In this document: positions 62,701 to 64,000 of the stretch, piece by piece
Layout of the letters: every line of letters begins with the position of its first letter
How positions within the stretch are numbered: position 1 is the first letter of the stretch
Virus record (IMG/VR): IMGVR_UViG_3300043436_002834
Location: 20,843-84,842 of that record
Origin: a virus
Reading direction: 5' to 3' (one strand)
DNA length: 64,000 bases
Translations under genes and position numbers: made by a program
Notes under the pieces: generated by a model
What the model was told of the DNA's origin: nothing
The model's database searches: none
What the model saw: only the letters and a program-made list of their open reading frames with translations

Positions 62701-64000
62701 ATGCCGCATATAACCGTAAATCTTATACTACATCTCCAAGTAAATATTATGAGGATGGTTCTGCGCTTCCGGGTAAAACTTATATTTTAGAACAAGATGT
62801 AAATTTACCACAAGGAAAAGGCATGGAAGTTAATGAAGAAACAGGTGTGGTAAAATACCATCCTAAAGCCATGATCTTAGATATCAATATGGCAGAGTTT
62901 CTTTATTCATCTAAATTCTTTAATGCAGCTCAACCAAAAGAATGGGTAACTTTTAGACTAGAGTATGACAATTTAAAAGCTGCCTCTGAGGAACTTTCAG
63001 ATAATGAATTTAAAGAAAAGTTCTATCAATTTGATAATCCAAATAATTCTTTCTTGGACTATGGATCTGTCACAGGCCGCAATATTATTTTACAAAGAGC
63101 TGCACTCTACCATACAAATAATGTAAATGCTTTATTTGATTTATCTGTAGGAGTAGGTAACATCTTGCGTAATTTTTCTGCTAAGTATCCAGGGCTTAAT
63201 CAGTATGCTTTTTTCAGAGATGTTAATTATGATTTTAGTGACTCTCTTAAAAAAATGAACATTTACTTTCCACAGATTAAAGATGCTCAGATGGCGGCTG
63301 TGTATAAAGAAAATGTTGAGGAGTTAAAAAATTATCCTGAAAGAGAAGTTGCTGAATTCTTTGGAAAGCTTTCTCACATCGGTATTATGCAAACTGGTAT
63401 GAACCGTACATCTAAATATGATTTTGCTAAAATACTTGATCAAAACTTATTTAATGAAGTTATTGAAAATGAAATAGGCTTACCTTACATTAATGATGTT
63501 CTTCAGGAATTAGAAAAAAGCTTTGCTGTTCGTGAAGGTAAAAAAGATGGACAAATTGTTGATCAGTTTAAAGAGATCTTTGTTGAGAAGATTAAAAACA
63601 ATGGTCTGCGCACTAAGGTCCGTGGTACTAGCTATCTTGTTGATGAGCTACGCTTCTCTAAAGAAAAGTCTTTAAAAGAATCTAAGATTGCTCAAAACAA
63701 GATTACTATTATTCCGGTTAATAAAACAGCAGCAGCCGGTCAAGAACTATTGACAGCGGCTATGTTCTATAATAATCCTAACATTACCCCGCTTGAGTTT
63801 GCTAATTCTATTAGAACTTTGAACTGGTCAATTAAAAATGAAAAATTAGTTGCTCCTGAAGGAAAAAGTCAAAAGGAATTAGATAAAGCTTTATTAGTAT
63901 TAGGTATTGATAACTCTCAAGAGCTACCTTCATTAAAGTATAAATCTAAAAACTTAAAAGAAGGTTTCTTATCTATTGGTGAATCTGAAATTCAAAAAGC
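53748..64000 (+). CDS. Virion RNA polymerase, giant, C-terminus cut by window
   Basis: An open frame runs from ATG 53748 to the end of the window (3417 codons, no stop), so the true protein is longer. Residues 669-673 (HEAFH) form a canonical HExxH zinc-peptidase motif. Residues 2334-2338 are DFDID within TGSDFDIDKL, the three-aspartate metal site known from the crAss-like virion RNA polymerase, preceded by FLPEWAGPIIVLPTEI. A segment about 430 residues earlier, HKYSLVPLVPQLIEG...GIDYVTMQTGSK, resembles the family's beta-like half. The enzyme is expected to be packaged, ejected into the cell and to transcribe early genes. The N-terminal 600 and later regions are unassigned. Gene follows the preceding stop by one base. 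Confidence 0.85.
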   Translation, partial: MNICITPNSIKLFGSYISRKLPEYLSQEKSAEALLTDLFNDALTVFSDNGLSNDRNKELVLQHLSIVPQIVLKYIADNPKMGTPASFEKFKELSQDVVTATEDTSKDTFQALIDRFGDIIGNTSIQVEEGNPLDRFEAVSFELMKTSNQEAIYNPLLGYSENITDPKKVFEFTVARNVIKNDNKLNLSFRLTTLGEVINNSKVVNTTGSEDPNLPILLLVDSKNEIASFDEAGNLVTDGKIPVYTIKTDKVSLDYQVKMLTVQEMAYDSSLSQKEAAVKAQQQVDQFLAYINESLAKVKAGDQVYMRIDLDKSNLGFIAQDRNKTTNLTDITNINDGATVLEQGGTNLQFYPVIAVANTNKTFRVYEKPLSSLTDEEFETLHYLISQDELKIKGYTAANANASGVREAFMNFYIDSYNKGQYKDRSFYYYVEESVDEKGKKTKTRMVRLGNNEPILASTLTLAQLKEFANLRFSKPVSAKDLNANATKPKASINDVTNLGEYFYGEDGQVYEMVGPRRSFTNKKDASMDTVIYKVPARIEDGQLITGARTTIGDHVIQVGYTNLVPTAEGKLQGFGSYLGFAPSVVASNIKPKRDIKWRSVSERNLATVASDKQNEAALEWWNKSPLSKVITLNNMQNKAAEFGPNFVANFIGNAINLYQGSSSSDVYHEAFHAFYDGILTPSERKEIYDTLRATPGYFTTVVNGQSKLLSYSDATDLELEEFLAEGFREYALSNGKKTKFSDNKIKAFFQKLLNLLKSVFGNMTYAEAKAFNKTNAMVDVIFSDLFKGNFTSDMFVASNEEAKWRSSEVETTSGDTFTLEEMYDAMTSMKSVFSDFITQGLNFSQNQKDQEQAVSLLFEMADYAESSDEYKQLANDLKLLDEKGSSVRTGQGVFNIAANPRLLSLAVDYVKARFEQRLNDVNNKLESISKIEDKNAQQRSESTALVFQKQLLEKILNPENFGKLSDLNKTARLKGEEQIPKSLIENFLKNYSDLVLKKTEYEDFYDVKATEEENYVPLWDRSGNEQLFDELIDGQTLSILGSIQQYTEQGKGVPQLNGLGFKKIMPTKNAIAKVAKLLRNTPDAMDMSAKLKDAAKTDKEIDQLLRRLGDISQLDFTDNITVAEHRQWTGFWESFNKADVLLREFILEKEIDETDPDNPVVTLISKSGKSSSMSLQVTRKWAANFKFLLTESPYADELGGVPVFNLENLYLDFNRADSLTYAKIQGPGPNNITSKNDPKKSKNAEYTLFAKVEAIAKPFEFLKALGIDMVEDEDVRKILFRGDSELGISAAITEYINNSIKNRMTKAVWDSELERWVVDTNGKFIGNLDQLFRKFNYFDENNKVVEQQDLSGFLTQLRELQYIYSNDYTNFSSFNANGDLVSEKSLNSSLLVTVSEINKAATLEDFLKIKGMEHLDPYTNPQAASSKWLIDMFQLDPSVHAPTKRGKRDYGIKISVEALSGSKLIQKYKGISEKEDDTTGEIYDEPISWETDRGIESMGSDIKTKFISDFHLTLEGKQEIMRSEAKSTSLTVFAPSRKGSETRKGSNLLVDKGEVQSIFSEGYKGKILYNEFKNHIAAEIIRIQKIRKIKEMLLSGEINPSEIAIDVKQLNRGEDWFVFDKIFNPELKSKLESISLDGILGDKGFTIDALSTPLKTEIENALVEYFRNEAALLMNEFANKIVISDNLYKDYTNQDESIESVNDKLFRTFVINNFIQNLNYGSLFIGDSSVFNVEGEDFHKRIAGLISTGKIFRHDDAWLKFLNSEKFNAKGFAKKHNTEKGITADYSYSGYLNTAIIKEAKSNSVYADHYRKMLGLDSNKYETEGGAIEEADAQGWVSFDTYRLLNISINEWSDAQENLYQKMLSGEKILKKDLVTTFPARKFQYYGQVNNPQTQELLGTLGLSLNNMAFHKYSLVPLVPQLIEGTHLQTLHEKMMEQGIDYVTMQTGSKLSTLSKVKVNKDTKTFEADVDNFYDAKTRTVTEDPDFKFTPNVIHIKFLKSQIFLDEGFKGHISLPTQLRKIATIGIMDGGVPTDFVYTGKKNIKEAWEALSPKQKLEKSAKWRWLQNFNNTLDKMQEVLKNQLLEDIELKETIVDGKVVGYSGDSSKLKQYLQDKLRNKEILPSEIEFIAKPDGTLIDDLSLSMISEKLEELLVALVDKTLRRISVNGEALVQVSGTMYETSLKKATREEGLKYGSNGLKFYYLKDENGNEAVSPDGQKYVQAMEVKVALQGDFKKLFYTTHPDGNSVAVYFKTEEGKNELDYDASLKRLNEAIKDTKWLDQYSDYISIPGVRIPTQGPNALTSATIAEFLPEWAGPIIVLPTEITSQTGSDFDIDKLFNMFKNLINLNGKVEQVVYDPSVTESYDELRAQIIPIDEKIKATSEKLSQAWAVYTDYLENKTQVNADIESSFEAIAVIQDEIDQKYSQKKEVAENKAYPKELQRSVHAELQSEIDALNSSINYLRSDIQNKLTAFFDKEILNKEDRKQAVGQKYEEYMADISAIEAELNQYNEEKASVERKIAGKGVKGLENKLFDLLSERVLMPDNLLLLVTPNTTDSVEPLARAAGKQIKKSYNKLSNKKNSSSASDKIAKTSIFEYRYNLLKHQENSVGKDSLGIAAISSTFYAIFTTFGATLQATSAEDQAKFENALKVLQNESLVNSPAYLRALKTIDNFKNKKLNFITDDGKIGYNLNEKDNAVALGIMKNADGQQVSDIISQLINGYVDVAKDAWIFEAQGTKENSPILLFMVMAGISTSSVINMVNNPLVLEYNELKKENEGVFAKANKVAEGITDPNKEGTALDFLYEKYKGLFSSKNPENKTKTTLFNIDRIANAADPFSPTELESRLGSEPTFRDVEILSHYVQIENMANALTAFTMLSKFDTNKISNITEAQKRIEDIAEFKLTAIEDKIIPDYWFDALLDTPIGKFNNDEFIVNLFSKYFKIKNNRALVLRSLGIKTPKGSDPRKVLTEFKNDFMWFLYQNAAYNRKSYTTSPSKYYEDGSALPGKTYILEQDVNLPQGKGMEVNEETGVVKYHPKAMILDINMAEFLYSSKFFNAAQPKEWVTFRLEYDNLKAASEELSDNEFKEKFYQFDNPNNSFLDYGSVTGRNIILQRAALYHTNNVNALFDLSVGVGNILRNFSAKYPGLNQYAFFRDVNYDFSDSLKKMNIYFPQIKDAQMAAVYKENVEELKNYPEREVAEFFGKLSHIGIMQTGMNRTSKYDFAKILDQNLFNEVIENEIGLPYINDVLQELEKSFAVREGKKDGQIVDQFKEIFVEKIKNNGLRTKVRGTSYLVDELRFSKEKSLKESKIAQNKITIIPVNKTAAAGQELLTAAMFYNNPNITPLEFANSIRTLNWSIKNEKLVAPEGKSQKELDKALLVLGIDNSQELPSLKYKSKNLKEGFLSIGESEIQK

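Noticed and set aside
1-64000. Recoded stop codons, as known in some crAss-like phages
   Set aside because: TAG, TGA and TAA all end genes right before the next gene starts (for example TAG at 8641, 13594, 16985 and 53746); no gene needs read-through.

Overview
The window is 64 kb of AT-rich DNA, coding almost entirely on the + strand, and reads as the structural half of a large tailed bacteriophage. Several independent marks place it with the crAss-like phages (order Crassvirales) of Bacteroidota hosts. These are the gene order IHF-like protein / PD-(D/E)XK nuclease / terminase / portal / scaffold / major capsid protein, a chain of head-tail connector (ring) proteins ending in a 1639-residue tail hub, a run of very large internal virion proteins, and a giant open-ended ORF carrying the DFDID metal-binding motif of crAss-like virion RNA polymerases. 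Start codons lie in A-rich leaders without Shine-Dalgarno sites, and some promoters resemble the Bacteroidota -7 box TAnnTTTG; both fit a Bacteroidota host. TAA, TGA and TAG all end genes, so the standard bacterial code applies.

Layout. 1-2.5 kb: C-terminus of a tail-spike-like protein, a fibre with about 17 YadA-head-like repeats, and small accessory proteins. 2.6-5.4 kb: a lysis cassette of small membrane proteins with holin and spanin character, then an M15-type endolysin. 5.4-8.6 kb: a small basic protein, a terminator and promoter, a HTH-like protein, an IHF/HU-like protein (apparently TTG start), a Cys-rich zinc-type protein, a RecB/Cas4-like nuclease and a probable small terminase. 8.6-16.7 kb: TerL, portal, scaffold/internal head protein and MCP, closed by a strong terminator. 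16.7-21.8 kb: head-completion genes, five tiny Lys-rich proteins in tandem, a ring protein, a Dps-like protein and a 524-residue virion protein that has its own terminators. 21.8-29.1 kb: an unusual block of Cys-rich proteins, three collagen-like proteins and a von Willebrand A-type protein, closed by a terminator. 29.1-36.2 kb: tail connector proteins and the tail hub. 36.3-64 kb: internal/ejected proteins of 1061, 775, 607, 753, 2597 and more than 3417 residues, the last being the virion RNA polymerase, which runs off the window.

How it works together. TerS/TerL pump DNA through the portal into an MCP shell built on the scaffold. Ring proteins and the hub make the short tail. The giant proteins would be packed in the head or tail and ejected with the DNA, so that the polymerase can transcribe early genes. 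The fibre genes and the Cys/collagen/vWA block probably bind the host or its surroundings. The lysis cassette opens the cell at the end.

The most unusual parts are the Cys-rich collagen/vWA module, the tandem basic mini-proteins, a short GG-centred motif repeated in several virion proteins, zincin-like motifs in both giant proteins, and recurring promoter/leader elements. No tRNA, CRISPR array, insertion sequence or attachment site was seen, and no gene-free stretch exceeds 130 bases. Names rest on motif reading and recalled family resemblance; no database search was possible.
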